This document shows, piece after piece, positions 42,595 to 51,209 of a stretch of 64,000 bases of DNA. The notes below the pieces were generated by a model that had not been told where the DNA came from, made no database searches, and worked only from the letters and a program-made list of their open reading frames with translations. Every line of letters starts with the position of its first letter. The first letter of the stretch is position 1. A program made the position numbers and the translations under genes. This stretch comes from Nitrososphaerota archaeon (lineage in GTDB: Archaea > Thermoproteota > Nitrososphaeria > Conexivisphaerales > Conexivisphaeraceae): positions 1 to 64,000 of the forward strand of contig WALT01000010.1 of the NCBI GenBank assembly GCA_015522695.1, given 5' to 3'.

Positions 42595-43755
42595 TCAAGG
42601 CCTGTCGTGCAACGCCCTCAGAAATCGTTCCCTCTCACCCTGGCTTAGCCTGAAGGCACCTTCGAGGATGCGTCTCATGCCCGAGGTCATGCTGACGCCA
42701 CGTCTACTCATCATCCGCTCCGCTATCTCGATGGCCTTCTCAAACTTGAGCTCCGCTGGCTCAGGGATCTGAACGCTGGAATACACCACGAATGCTGGGA
42801 TGTCCTTATCGATCAGGCCATATACATGATCCGAAGTCCCTATTCTCCGACCTGTGTATATGCTCGTGTTTATGGCTATCTTGGCATGGTCCCCGATGAT
42901 CGAGCCCATCTTGATCATCCCCGTGTCGACCCTTCTGTCGCCGATCATCATCCTTACCGTCCCATACGTGTTCTTCAAATCGCTGGTGACGGTGCCAGCT
43001 CCTATGTTCACCCAGCTTCCGACGTAGCTGTGACCCAGGTATCCTGCATGTGCTTTATTGGAATGATCGGCGATTATACTGTGTTCGACCTCACCGCCGA
43101 TCCTGCACACCTCACCGATGAAGGTATATGGATTTATCCTGGCCGAGTGGATTATGCTGCCCTTCCCTATGTACACTGGTCCCTCTATCCTCGTGAACGC
43201 CTCTATCCTCACGTCGTCCGCTATGAGTACGGGGCCCCTCTCGGAATCCATCATCACAGGCTCTTCTACCTTTACATTGGACCCATATATGACCCCATGA
43301 CCCCTAGGCCATCTCGTGAGGGCGTCGATGAGCTCCCAGGGTCCCTTTATCAGGACATCGGCTTCCATTCCACGCCATCCTCTACCGGAGAGGAGCTCTG
43401 ATGTACTATGACCTTCTACATCAAGTTTAGCTGCAGCCAGCCTCCCATGGTCCACGACGACGTTCCCATCCTCCACTGCCTTTAGGACGTCGTCCAGGGC
43501 CTCAGGCCTTATAGAGGCATTGACCACGAGCGTGCGGGCGCTCAGGTCCTCCAGTGTAGTCTTCCTACCTGGATATCTCTCATGTACATATTCCTCAAAC
43601 CTCGAGGGCACCACGAGCGCATCTGGCTCCCCTAAGCGGTCGATGATCATTTTTATCAATTGGCGACGTCCATATCTCAGCTCAAAGACCGGTGTCGTCA
43701 AGGATAGGGGTTGAATGGGGTCTGGATACTCCTCGACGAATATCGCTACGCTCAA
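42595..43755 (-). CDS. GlmU-like sugar-1-phosphate nucleotidylyltransferase / acetyltransferase (alternative GlmU type)
   Basis: The 386-residue protein has a shortened N-terminal domain (FVEEYPDPIQPLSLTTPVFELRYGR) followed by a left-handed beta-helix of hexapeptide repeats (VLIADDVRIEAFTRIEGPVYIGKGSIIHSA region, GSWVNIGAGTVTSDLKNTYG). This is the layout of the alternative GlmU family that makes UDP-GlcNAc. VNIGAGTVTSDLKNTYG is the acetyl-CoA site block. The classic GxGTRM nucleotide motif is absent from this protein but present in its neighbour, whose stop overlaps it by 4 bp. The two probably work in sequence on one sugar phosphate. Confidence 0.85.
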   Translation of the reverse strand: MSVAIFVEEYPDPIQPLSLTTPVFELRYGRRQLIKMIIDRLGEPDALVVPSRFEEYVHERYPGRKTTLEDLSARTLVVNASIRPEALDDVLKAVEDGNVVVDHGRLAAAKLDVEGHSTSELLSGRGWRGMEADVLIKGPWELIDALTRWPRGHGVIYGSNVKVEEPVMMDSERGPVLIADDVRIEAFTRIEGPVYIGKGSIIHSARINPYTFIGEVCRIGGEVEHSIIADHSNKAHAGYLGHSYVGSWVNIGAGTVTSDLKNTYGTVRMMIGDRRVDTGMIKMGSIIGDHAKIAINTSIYTGRRIGTSDHVYGLIDKDIPAFVVYSSVQIPEPAELKFEKAIEIAERMMSRRGVSMTSGMRRILEGAFRLSQGERERFLRALHDRP

Positions 43756-44456
43756 GGTATCCTTCCCATCCTCTTCAGGAACTCGCGATATGCCTCACGA
43801 TATGATCTCCTGTCGCCGATGTCCAAAAACCTGCCATCGGATTTATAGGCATAGATGGGCTCTCCAACCTTGATAGCGTTTCTGAATGCATCATCCATTC
43901 CGTACGGGACATCGGATGGAATGTACTTTAAGAACACCGGCTCCATCACGTAACAGCCGACGTTTATCCATCCCCCAACTTCTGGCTTCTCCCTCCACTC
44001 CCTGATCCTTCCTGCTTCATCCGTCTCTATGAGCCCATACTTCAACTTGGCCTTATAGTACATCAGCATCATCGTTGCCACAGCCCCATGGGAGCTGTGG
44101 AAGTCTATCATGGGCTTTAGGTCTGCTTCTAGGAGCACGTCGCCATAAACGAGCACGAAACGCTCGTCCAACATTCTCCCTGCCGTCCTGAGCTGGCCTG
44201 CCGTGCCCAACGGCCTGTCGCTCCTCGCATATCTTATCCTGACTCCAAATTCTCTACCGTCTCCAAAATAGCTCTCTATCACTTTCCTCATGTACCCTAC
44301 CGCGACGATTATATCCCTGATATCGTTCTCCTTCAGCCATTCCATCATGCGCTCGAGGATGGGCTTGTCGCCCAGTGGGAGCATGGGTTTAGGCAGCAGC
44401 AACGTATAGGGCTGAAGCCTCGTACCTAACCCTCCGGCTAATACCACCGCTTTCAA
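43752..44456 (-). CDS. NDP-sugar pyrophosphorylase (mannose-1-phosphate guanylyltransferase-like)
   Basis: The 234-residue nucleotidyltransferase has the signature VLAGGLGTRLQPYTLLLPKPMLPLG (5-29), GTAGQLR, VYGDVLLEADL and the sugar-binding EKPEVGGWINVGCYVMEP. It ends after the catalytic domain and has no hexapeptide tail. The downstream GlmU-like gene overlaps it by 4 bp and could provide that function. The nucleotide and sugar are uncertain (GDP-Man, UDP-Glc or dTDP-Glc type). It is divergent from the BtuF-like gene, with a 210-bp gap between them. Confidence 0.9.
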   Translation of the reverse strand: MKAVVLAGGLGTRLQPYTLLLPKPMLPLGDKPILERMMEWLKENDIRDIIVAVGYMRKVIESYFGDGREFGVRIRYARSDRPLGTAGQLRTAGRMLDERFVLVYGDVLLEADLKPMIDFHSSHGAVATMMLMYYKAKLKYGLIETDEAGRIREWREKPEVGGWINVGCYVMEPVFLKYIPSDVPYGMDDAFRNAIKVGEPIYAYKSDGRFLDIGDRRSYREAYREFLKRMGRIP

Positions 44457-44666
44457 TTCCTCTATTATGGATCGTCAAAAGGGCGAATTAGTGTTGCGGT
44501 TCGAGGAGGATACCTTTACATCGAATGAAGCTTCGAACACCTCGATGAATATCTTCAAAGGGGACCCGCCTTCCCCAACTGTACACCCGATCACAGTCCT
44601 GAGCGATGCCGGGATCATACAAATACCGAATACAAAGTTATCCGTCGGGCCATATATAGAGTTGCC

Positions 44667-45539
44667 GTGCGCCGGGTCTACAATCCCTATATAGGTTGGC
44701 TTACGCTACCTGAGAAGCCCAGGAGGATAGTGAGCCTCAATCCATCGGCCACCGAGGCCCTTTTCTCGATCGGTTCTGGCGATGTCGTCATAGGTACCAG
44801 CAGTTGGTGTCGTCGACCTCGAGAGGCTGTGGGAAAACCTAAAGTCGGAAGCTATATGACCGTAAATCTAAGGCTGCTCGAGAAGTTGCGGCCCGATCTA
44901 GTTATAACTTCCACGGGGGTACAGAGGAACATAATAAGACACCTCAGGATGTTGGGCTTCCCGATATATCCGATAGCCCCACCGAAGAGCGTGTTCGGCA
45001 TAATGGAGCTTGTGTTGGAGGTAGGTGGACTTATAGGGGAGGGGCCGAGGGCGACGGAGGTCGTTCTACGGTTGACCGAAGAGCTGGATGATATCAGAGG
45101 TCTTGCAAGACGAGGTTTGAGACCGACGGTATATGTCGAGATGAACATAGGAGGGCCTGTGATACCGGCGTATTACAGCCATGTGACGAGCGCCCTGTCG
45201 TTGGCTGGTTTCCATGGCTTGTTCGAAGACATCGCAGCCCAGTATCTGTTCGGTATGAGTGTGCCTGGACATGAACCTCTCGACATCGATACGGTCGTCC
45301 GAAGGGATCCGGACTTGATCGTCTATGAATCTAAAAGCCCGCGTCCTACCATCGACGAGTTCCTGGAGTTAGCTAAGTTGAGAGGATGGATGAACATGAG
45401 GGCTGTCGGGGAGGGCAGGATATTATTGCTGCCCGTCGATACGCTTGCACATCATGGCCCTAGCTTTCTGGTCGATTTCAAGGATGTGGGGAAGAGGTTA
45501 TGGAGGCTCGCCGGGCAGGCTCATGCCATATATAGATGA
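44667..45539 (+). CDS. BtuF/TroA-like substrate-binding protein without signal peptide
   Basis: The 290-residue protein has the cobalamin/siderophore-binding fold: PRRIVSLNPSATEALFSIGSGDVVIGTSS, KPKVGSYMTVNLRLLEKLRPDLVITS, and a C-terminal lobe with PDLIVYESKSPRP and DTLAHHGPSFLVD. The start GTG 44667 leads straight into the domain, and no signal peptide or lipobox is seen. No permease or ATPase follows. The protein may stay in the cytosol or use a signal that a different start would supply. With the PduO-type enzyme at 2264 it hints at cobinamide salvage. The flavoprotein gene starts 16 bp after its stop. Confidence 0.8.
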   Translation: MRRVYNPYIGWLTLPEKPRRIVSLNPSATEALFSIGSGDVVIGTSSWCRRPREAVGKPKVGSYMTVNLRLLEKLRPDLVITSTGVQRNIIRHLRMLGFPIYPIAPPKSVFGIMELVLEVGGLIGEGPRATEVVLRLTEELDDIRGLARRGLRPTVYVEMNIGGPVIPAYYSHVTSALSLAGFHGLFEDIAAQYLFGMSVPGHEPLDIDTVVRRDPDLIVYESKSPRPTIDEFLELAKLRGWMNMRAVGEGRILLLPVDTLAHHGPSFLVDFKDVGKRLWRLAGQAHAIYR

Positions 45540-45555
45540 GCTGAAGCTGGTGCGC

Positions 45556-46614
45556 ATGATGAAAATAGCCATCGTCGGCGCTGGGGTCGCCGGATCTTAT
45601 CTGATCAGAATGCTATCGGGATCACATGATGTCATCGGATATGAGAGGCAACGCGAGGAGAACTATAGGGCTGTCTGTGCATGGGCAGCCTCGAAGCATC
45701 CGATGGAGATGTTCGCCAAAAATGCGGGGCTGGATTTTTATAGCTATACATTCCATGAAGGTCGTTATTTCACGGTCGTGTTCGGCGACGATAGGCTCGA
45801 CATAAAGGCGACCGGCCTCGTGACCTTCGATAAAGAGGCCTTCGAGAAGGATATGAGGAAAGGGCAGAGGATAATATATGGCGCTAATGTGGACAGCAGA
45901 AACTTGAGGGTCGTCGATTACGACTTAGTGATAGATGCGACCGGTTTCTACAGGAGTATGATCGGACGTCCAAAGCGGGATCTGTTCATCCCGACTGTCG
46001 AGTACATGGTCCGCTACAGGGAGCTGCCCTACGACGACTTCTATGCGGAGGTGTTCCCCGGCCTCTCAGGGTTCCTCTGGTTCTTTCCCCTCGGAAACAG
46101 GACTGCCCACGTGGGCGCTGGCGACCTTGCCGGGAACCATGTGAAGTATGTGGAGGAATTCCTCTCGAGACATAGGCCCATCGAGAAGCTGAGAAAGGTT
46201 GGGCGGCCCCTCAGACTAGCGTCCCCGAGGATGGTTACACCATTATCCATCGGCAGGATATTCGCAGTGGGAGAGTCGGCCGGCGTGGTTTTCCCCACCA
46301 CTGGCGAGGGGATAATACCGAGCCTCCAAAACTCAGATCTGTTGATGGAGCTCCTTCACAAGGGGAAGCTCTACGAATACGAGTACGAGCGTAGGATGCT
46401 CGAACTGTTCAAATTACATGAGAGGACGGCGAGGATCTTCTTCGATATCCTTCTCAAGGGGAAGACGGGCCTACATGTAGCTATACGCTTGGCAGCTTTA
46501 GCCTCAAGCTTCAGCAGAAACAGCGAGCGCTTCGGGCTTAAACCAGGGGTGATGCCGCTGATCAAGGCCATGATGTCATATGCTGGAAGAAGGGTCCTAA
46601 CCAGTTTTAAATAG
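45556..46614 (+). CDS. FAD-dependent geranylgeranyl reductase-family protein
   Basis: The protein is 352 residues from ATG 45556 (MMKIAIVGAGVAGSYL); the frame is open upstream but only inside the preceding gene. It has the dinucleotide-binding GAGVAG, EENYRAVCAWAASKHP (with the Cys near 44 typical of the group), DATGFYRS and the second FAD motif IFAVGESAGVVFPTTGEGI. Members saturate the isoprenoid chains of archaeal lipids or related quinones. The length is slightly shorter than usual geranylgeranyl reductases (about 390-450), so the exact substrate is open. The neighbouring oxidoreductase starts 24 bp on. Confidence 0.82.
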   Translation: MMKIAIVGAGVAGSYLIRMLSGSHDVIGYERQREENYRAVCAWAASKHPMEMFAKNAGLDFYSYTFHEGRYFTVVFGDDRLDIKATGLVTFDKEAFEKDMRKGQRIIYGANVDSRNLRVVDYDLVIDATGFYRSMIGRPKRDLFIPTVEYMVRYRELPYDDFYAEVFPGLSGFLWFFPLGNRTAHVGAGDLAGNHVKYVEEFLSRHRPIEKLRKVGRPLRLASPRMVTPLSIGRIFAVGESAGVVFPTTGEGIIPSLQNSDLLMELLHKGKLYEYEYERRMLELFKLHERTARIFFDILLKGKTGLHVAIRLAALASSFSRNSERFGLKPGVMPLIKAMMSYAGRRVLTSFK

Positions 46615-46638
46615 GCTCTCGATATAGCCACGTCCGGG

Positions 46639-47988
46639 ATGGCGATCAAAGCCATCATCATAGGTGGTGGAGCAGCAGGTGCCTCAGCGGCCGCCAGGGC
46701 CAGACGCTGGAGCCAGGATGCAGATATAAGGCTTTTCGAGGCCGGCAGCATGATAACACATGCCCCATGTGGAATACCATATTACGTCGGTGGGGTCGTC
46801 GGAGATGCTAGCATGCTGAAAACGTATTCCCCCAGTGAATTCGGTAAGCGCAGGAACATAGATGTACACGTGAACGCTAGGGTCACAAAGGTCGATGTGA
46901 TCGATAAAGAGATAAGGGTTCTAGAAGGGGGCTCGGAGAATACCTACGAATGGGACAGGCTGATAATCGCCACCGGCGCTAAACCATCTGTACCTAGGAT
47001 GGAGGGCGTCGGCCTTAAGGGGGTATACACCGTTAGGATCCCAGATGGGGCCCCTGAGATCAAGATGGGGCTGGAAGGTGCATCCAACGTGGCCGTGGTG
47101 GGAGGTGGCTACATAGGCCTTGAGATGACCGAGGCGGTGAGACGTTCAGGGAAAAGGGTATTGTTGTTCGAGGCTCTTGAACACGTCCTGCCGACGACGT
47201 TCGACGATGACGTCGCTGGGATACTCCACGAGGAGCTCAGGGCCAATGGCGTCGAGCTCCATCTCTCCGAGCCCGTGTTGAGGATAGAGGGTAGGGATCG
47301 AGTTGAACGCGTCATCACGGAGAAGGGCTCCTACCCCATAGATGCCGTCGTTCTGGCCATCGGTGTGAAACCAGATGTCGACCTTGCAATCGAGGCAGGT
47401 GCGAGGATCGGGGAGACCGGGGCAGTCCACGTCAACGAATACATGGAGACTAGCGTCCCAGACGTTTACGCGGCTGGCGATGTCGCGGAGACCAGAAATA
47501 TGCTCACCGACAAGAGGGCATGGATACCGCTAGCTCCACCGGCCAATAAGATGGGTCAGGTAGCAGGAGCTAACAGCGTTTCACCTCGTAGCCTGAAGTT
47601 TCCAGGAGTCCTGGGCACAGCCGTCACCAAGGTGTTCGGGTATTATGCTGCTAGGACAGGTCTCGTGGACTCGCAGGCACTACATGAAGGCTACACTATA
47701 GAGTCCAGACCGATAAAGACCAGGAGCACCGCCGAATATTATCCTGAGGGCGAGACCATCCACATCAAGCTGACAGTTGAGAAGGACACGGGCAGGCTGC
47801 TCGGGGGTCAGATGGTCAGCAGGGATAAGATAGTCGCCGGCTATATAGATCTCATAGCGGCGTTCGTCACGTTCAACGCGAGGATAGACGATATATTCTT
47901 CTCCGACCTCAGCTACTCCCCTTTGACGTCCCCTGTATGGCACCCGGTGATAACGGCCGCTAGGGTCCTAAGCCATGGTAGATTCTGA
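46639..47988 (+). CDS. CoA-disulfide reductase / NAD(P)H oxidase-like flavoprotein
   Basis: A 449-residue pyridine nucleotide-disulfide oxidoreductase. It has GGGAAGASAAARARR (9-23), the single redox Cys44 in THAPCGIPYY (as in CoA-disulfide reductase and Nox), NAD-binding VAVVGGGYIGLEMTEA, TSVPDVYAAGDVAE, and the dimer domain with GTAVTKVFGYYAARTG and YSPLTSPVWHP. It may reduce CoA disulfide, polysulfide or oxygen. The Cys44 context favours CoADR. It belongs to a plus-strand run with the reductase before it and an aminotransferase after it. Confidence 0.88.
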   Translation: MAIKAIIIGGGAAGASAAARARRWSQDADIRLFEAGSMITHAPCGIPYYVGGVVGDASMLKTYSPSEFGKRRNIDVHVNARVTKVDVIDKEIRVLEGGSENTYEWDRLIIATGAKPSVPRMEGVGLKGVYTVRIPDGAPEIKMGLEGASNVAVVGGGYIGLEMTEAVRRSGKRVLLFEALEHVLPTTFDDDVAGILHEELRANGVELHLSEPVLRIEGRDRVERVITEKGSYPIDAVVLAIGVKPDVDLAIEAGARIGETGAVHVNEYMETSVPDVYAAGDVAETRNMLTDKRAWIPLAPPANKMGQVAGANSVSPRSLKFPGVLGTAVTKVFGYYAARTGLVDSQALHEGYTIESRPIKTRSTAEYYPEGETIHIKLTVEKDTGRLLGGQMVSRDKIVAGYIDLIAAFVTFNARIDDIFFSDLSYSPLTSPVWHPVITAARVLSHGRF

Positions 47989-47999
47989 TTCTAAAATCC

Positions 48000-48008
48000 T
48001 TATTTATC
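48000..48008 (+). promoter_or_regulatory. TATA box of the aminotransferase gene
   Basis: TTATTTATC is centred about 26-27 bp before the TTG at 48031, supporting that TTG as a leaderless start. Confidence 0.5.
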
Positions 48009-48030
48009 TGATGGGTTAAGGGTTAGAGGC

Positions 48031-49176
48031 TTGCTTTCACTAAGGATAGCCAGACTTAGAGAGTCTGCGACGATAAGGATGATGGAGAAGGCGAAGGAGT
48101 TGGAGTCGCGCGGTGTGGAAATAATACATCTTGACGTAGGAGAACCTGATTTCCAGACGCCAAAGGAGGTAATGGATGCAGCTTGTAACGCCATGAGGGA
48201 TGGATACACACATTATACGCCCAGCAGGGGCTTGCCGGAGCTTAGGGAGGCGATAGCCGACAAACTGAGGAGCGAGAATGGAATAGACGTTACGGCGAGC
48301 AACATCCTCGTTACCCCCGGTTCCAAGCAAGCGCTACTCTATACATTCCTGGCGTTATTGGACGAAGGTGATGAGGTCATCATACCGACACCAGCTTGGC
48401 CTAGCTATTGGGAAATGGCCAATATAGCTGGTGCAATCGTGAAGCAGGTGCCGCCAAAGGACGGCTTCGGGCTCAACCTGGAGGACATCGAGGCTCTAAT
48501 CGGTGAGAAGACCAAGATGATAGTGATCAATAGCCCGAACAATCCATCCGGTGCCGTCTTCACCAAGGAGACCTTGGAGGGCTTGGTCGAGCTCGCGATC
48601 AGGAGGAAGATTATAATAGCATCAGATGAGGTTTACGAGAAAATAATCTACGAGGGCAGCCATGTAAGCCCAGCGAGCCTTCCCGGGGGTCAAGAATTCG
48701 TGGTGACAGTCAACGGGTTCAGCAAGACCTTTGCCATGACCGGTTGGAGGCTCGGCTATCTTGCTGGACCAAAACAGATAGTAGAGGCTGCGGCGAAGAT
48801 ACAACAGCACTCGGCGACATGCGCGCCGGCGTTCGCACAGAAGGCCGTGGCTGAAGTATTAGCCCACGCCGATAAGCTCGTAAAACCGATGGTGAGGGAG
48901 TTTCGCAGACGTAGGGACTTCATAGTGCCGAGTTTGGAGAAGATGGACTTTAATGTAAGGAATCCTGCCGGTGCCTTCTACGTGTTCCCGGAAATTCCGG
49001 GCGACGAGCCGGATGCCCCTGACTTCGTGGAGAAGATCCTGGAGAAAGCTGGGGTTAGCATCACGAGCGGTTCCTCCTTCGGTGGGTTCAACAGAAGTGT
49101 GCGCATATCATATGCTAACAACCTGGAAAACATAAGTAAGGCTATCGAAAGGATCAGATCCACGATATCGTCCTAG
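48031..49176 (+). CDS. Aspartate/aromatic aminotransferase, class I (fold type I)
   Basis: The 381-residue PLP enzyme starts at TTG 48031 with LSLRIARLRESATIRMMEKA. It has the usual DVGEPDFQTP, HYTPSRGLPELREAIADKL, NSPNNPSGAVF (PLP-binding), SDEVYEKIIY, PLP Lys232 in NGFSKTFAMTGWRLGY, and the substrate Arg in VRISYANN. This is the archaeal AspC subgroup; alanine or aromatic substrates are possible. The stop lies in CTAG (49173-49176), shared with the convergent zinc-protein gene. Confidence 0.92.
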   Translation: MLSLRIARLRESATIRMMEKAKELESRGVEIIHLDVGEPDFQTPKEVMDAACNAMRDGYTHYTPSRGLPELREAIADKLRSENGIDVTASNILVTPGSKQALLYTFLALLDEGDEVIIPTPAWPSYWEMANIAGAIVKQVPPKDGFGLNLEDIEALIGEKTKMIVINSPNNPSGAVFTKETLEGLVELAIRRKIIIASDEVYEKIIYEGSHVSPASLPGGQEFVVTVNGFSKTFAMTGWRLGYLAGPKQIVEAAAKIQQHSATCAPAFAQKAVAEVLAHADKLVKPMVREFRRRRDFIVPSLEKMDFNVRNPAGAFYVFPEIPGDEPDAPDFVEKILEKAGVSITSGSSFGGFNRSVRISYANNLENISKAIERIRSTISS

Positions 49177-49628
49177 CGTGGCCACAGCACGCCGCCGATC
49201 ACATCGGCGAGCTCGTGTGCGTCCTTCAAGCTCACAGGTTTCGGAATTATCTCTCCCTTCTGCAGAGGGCTCGCGAGAAGCCTCACATCTATATGATCCC
49301 CAGAGGAGACACATGCCACTACGGTCCTCCTTCCCTCGACCTTGGCTGGATATACACATCCTAACAGGATTGGTTCGAGCTCCCCACCACACCTGGGACA
49401 CGCGAGCATGGTGGCCGCGGCCACCATGCTCGCAGCCATGAATCTAGCATCCTCCCATCCATAAGTTACACTGCTGTAGAGACCTTTACATCTCACACAA
49501 CGAAATCTCAGGTATATGACCGTAGGTGGTTCGCTCGTGTTCAAATGCTCTTCGCCGATGCGGGTAAGCCAGCTCAGAATCCTTTCAGGCTCCGTCCCCA
49601 CATCCTCTTCAAGAGTCAGCGGCATCAC
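49173..49628 (-). CDS. Hypothetical protein with two CxxC pairs
   Basis: The 151-residue protein has RCVRCKG (near 43-49) and CPRCGGEL (near 77-84), consistent with a single zinc ribbon made from both pairs, spaced about 30 residues apart. The N-terminal EEDVGTEPERILSWLTRIGEEH is helical. The C-terminal GDHIDVRLLASPLQKGE to the end is a mixed fold. I do not recognise a family. It lies 32 bp downstream of the C2H2 zinc-finger gene on the same strand, so the two zinc proteins are probably co-transcribed. Confidence 0.65.
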   Translation of the reverse strand: MMPLTLEEDVGTEPERILSWLTRIGEEHLNTSEPPTVIYLRFRCVRCKGLYSSVTYGWEDARFMAASMVAAATMLACPRCGGELEPILLGCVYPAKVEGRRTVVACVSSGDHIDVRLLASPLQKGEIIPKPVSLKDAHELADVIGGVLWPR

Positions 49629-49660
49629 ATAAATATCCCTACCATTCTATATTAGGCTTC

Positions 49661-49867
49661 CTAGCGTCTTCTCTTCCTTCTCCACGAGGCATGCGCCTTC
49701 TGCCAATGAAGCTCCAGCTCCTTCCTGGTGGGAAATATCATGCCACATGCCCTACATTTGTAGCCCTTGAAGGAATCTTCGCTCACCGGATCGTTAAGAT
49801 CATCATCTTCTTCCTCATTGAGGTGCAGAGAGAAAACGTTATCCAGCCTCCTCTTGCTATCGCTCAA
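49661..49867 (-). CDS. Small C2H2 zinc-finger protein
   Basis: The 68-residue protein has one C2H2 finger: Cys38, Cys41, His54 and His59 (YKCRACGMIFPTRKELELHW), preceded by an acidic stretch (EEEDDDLND) and followed by a basic tail RRKRRR. This fits small archaeal DNA-binding or RNA-binding regulators. It sits 32 bp upstream of the two-CxxC gene. The acidic head and basic tail may regulate binding; the target is unknown. Confidence 0.8.
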   Translation of the reverse strand: MSDSKRRLDNVFSLHLNEEEDDDLNDPVSEDSFKGYKCRACGMIFPTRKELELHWQKAHASWRRKRRR

Positions 49868-49945
49868 CAGACCATCGACACCCTCCCCGCTGTCACCTGG
49901 TAGCTAATCAACAGGAAGCCCTTATTAACTTTCTTCAGCCTTCCC

Positions 49946-50374
49946 TCACATTATGGGTGCCCCAGGCGGAGCCTCTCCATCGATGGTCAACCATATGGGT
50001 TTTCCATCGTCAACTGCTGCAAGGAGCATACCCTGTGATTCTATGCCGGCTATCTCCTTGGGTTGCAGGTTTGCCACGATAACCATCAGCTTTCCCTCGA
50101 AGTACTCAGGTTGATAATACTCGGCACCTCCAACGACGATTATCCTCGTTCCATCACCTAGGTCCACGGTGAGCTTCAACAACTTACTCCTCCCCTGTAT
50201 CCTTTCCGCCTTCAGGACCTTACATACCCTGAGGTCCAATTTCTTAAATTCCTCATACGATATATATTCCCTCAACACATCAAGGGACCCTCCTCCAAGC
50301 CGGTTAATATGGTTTAAGTAATTGCCGTCTTCAACAGTTCCTGGATGGATTGCCTTAAATGGACTTTTATCCAT
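49946..50374 (-). CDS. tRNA-binding domain protein (MetRS beta / Trbp111-like)
   Basis: The 142-residue protein ends in a complete OB-fold tRNA-binding domain: LDLRVCKVLKAERIQGRSKLLKLTVDLGDGTRIIVVGGAEYY and LMVIVANLQPKEIAGIESQGMLLAA. This matches the C-terminal or separate beta subunit of archaeal methionyl-tRNA synthetase, which binds tRNA elbow non-specifically as a dimer. About 35 residues precede it. The main MetRS gene is not in the window. It is upstream of the C2H2 gene on the same strand, 78 bp away. Confidence 0.88.
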   Translation of the reverse strand: MDKSPFKAIHPGTVEDGNYLNHINRLGGGSLDVLREYISYEEFKKLDLRVCKVLKAERIQGRSKLLKLTVDLGDGTRIIVVGGAEYYQPEYFEGKLMVIVANLQPKEIAGIESQGMLLAAVDDGKPIWLTIDGEAPPGAPIM

Positions 50375-50790
50375 CAGCTTCAGGGCGGACTCCGATCAGG
50401 TCGCAAGGCGACCTATGGATTATGCTGCCTTCGGATGGGGGGACTTTCCCCATACGGATGACATCAAGCTGGAAACGGCTTGAGGGGGAGATGTGTGGGG
50501 TGGGTTCGACCCTATGGAGGGCGATGCCGAGCCCTCCTAGGGGACAAGGCCCGATGATGGCCGAGGTCTATGTATGACGATATGGACCAGAACCCCCAAA
50601 ATGAGTCAAGCCATACGATCTATGTGACCTGTCAACAGCTTCTCTTCCGAAGCCAAGCCACAAAAACATCCTTCTCCAACGTCATTGCGATGCGATGATT
50701 TAATTAGCTAAGCTTCGCAGCAAAATACAATAGGAAAAGAAGTTTCAGAAAATTCAGAAAAATTTAAAACTTGGTGCTCCAAAATATATC
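50375..50790. other. Intergenic region: GC-rich hairpin then AT-rich promoter zone
   Basis: This 416-bp gap lies between divergent genes. The left half is GC-rich and holds a perfect hairpin, GGAGGGC (50516-50522), loop GATGCCGA, GCCCTCC (50531-50537), preceded by GGGTTCGACCC (50492-50502). The right half turns strongly AT-rich from about 50580. A plus-strand frame at 50359-50577 lacks coding character. An unknown structured RNA is possible; I do not recognise a tRNA, RNase P or SRP RNA core. Confidence 0.4.
50763..50769 (+). promoter_or_regulatory. TATA box of the small membrane protein gene
   Basis: TTTAAAA is centred 25 bp before ATG 50791. The A-rich stretch just upstream may serve as BRE. 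Confidence 0.5.
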
Positions 50791-51138
50791 ATGGTGAAAG
50801 CGGTGGGCGAAGGTGGTGAAGCTCGAACTAAGTTCAAGTGGGGCTGGATTCTCGCCATAATAGGAGCTGTATTAGTGCTGGCTGACGGTGCAATGGTGTT
50901 GGCTATGGGAAGCTTTTACGGTCCTCATTACGGGGGTCAAACGCTTGTCGGCTGGTCTGAGATAATCCTGGGGATTATAATCATAGTTATAGCGCCCTTC
51001 TATGGTAAGAGTCCTGCGGGCATAGGATGGTCAGCCTTTGGTCTAGCCATCATAGCGTTGGCCTTCGATGGAGGTTTCTACGAAGTGGGCGCTATCATAG
51101 CGTTAATAGGCGGAGTCATGATAGTATATAAGAGGTAG
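50791..51138 (+). CDS. Small multi-pass membrane protein
   Basis: The 115-residue protein has four short hydrophobic segments (WILAIIGAVLVLADGAMVLAM, IILGIIIIVIAPFY, FGLAIIALAFDGGFY, GAIIALIGGVMIVY) with Gly-rich turns. No family is recognised; the pattern resembles DUF-type four-helix membrane proteins. The start is leaderless by the TATA position. It is followed by a T7 run and then an HTH regulator, in an AT-rich zone unlike its surroundings, so the pair may have arrived together. Confidence 0.75.
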   Translation: MVKAVGEGGEARTKFKWGWILAIIGAVLVLADGAMVLAMGSFYGPHYGGQTLVGWSEIILGIIIIVIAPFYGKSPAGIGWSAFGLAIIALAFDGGFYEVGAIIALIGGVMIVYKR

Positions 51139-51170
51139 CCCGGACGGGGAGGCTGGTTAAAGCACAACTT

Positions 51171-51178
51171 ATTTTTTT
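51171..51178 (+). terminator. Poly-T terminator after the membrane protein gene
   Basis: A run of seven T within ATTTTTTT lies 33 bp after the stop at 51138. Oligo-T is the usual archaeal termination signal. Confidence 0.45.
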
Positions 51179-51209
51179 CAAATTTTACAAATAGTTTACG
51201 GTGGACAAG

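Noticed and set aside
50492-50512. GGGTTCGACCC as a tRNA T-arm
   Set aside because: The arm cannot be paired with a D-arm, anticodon arm or acceptor stem nearby.
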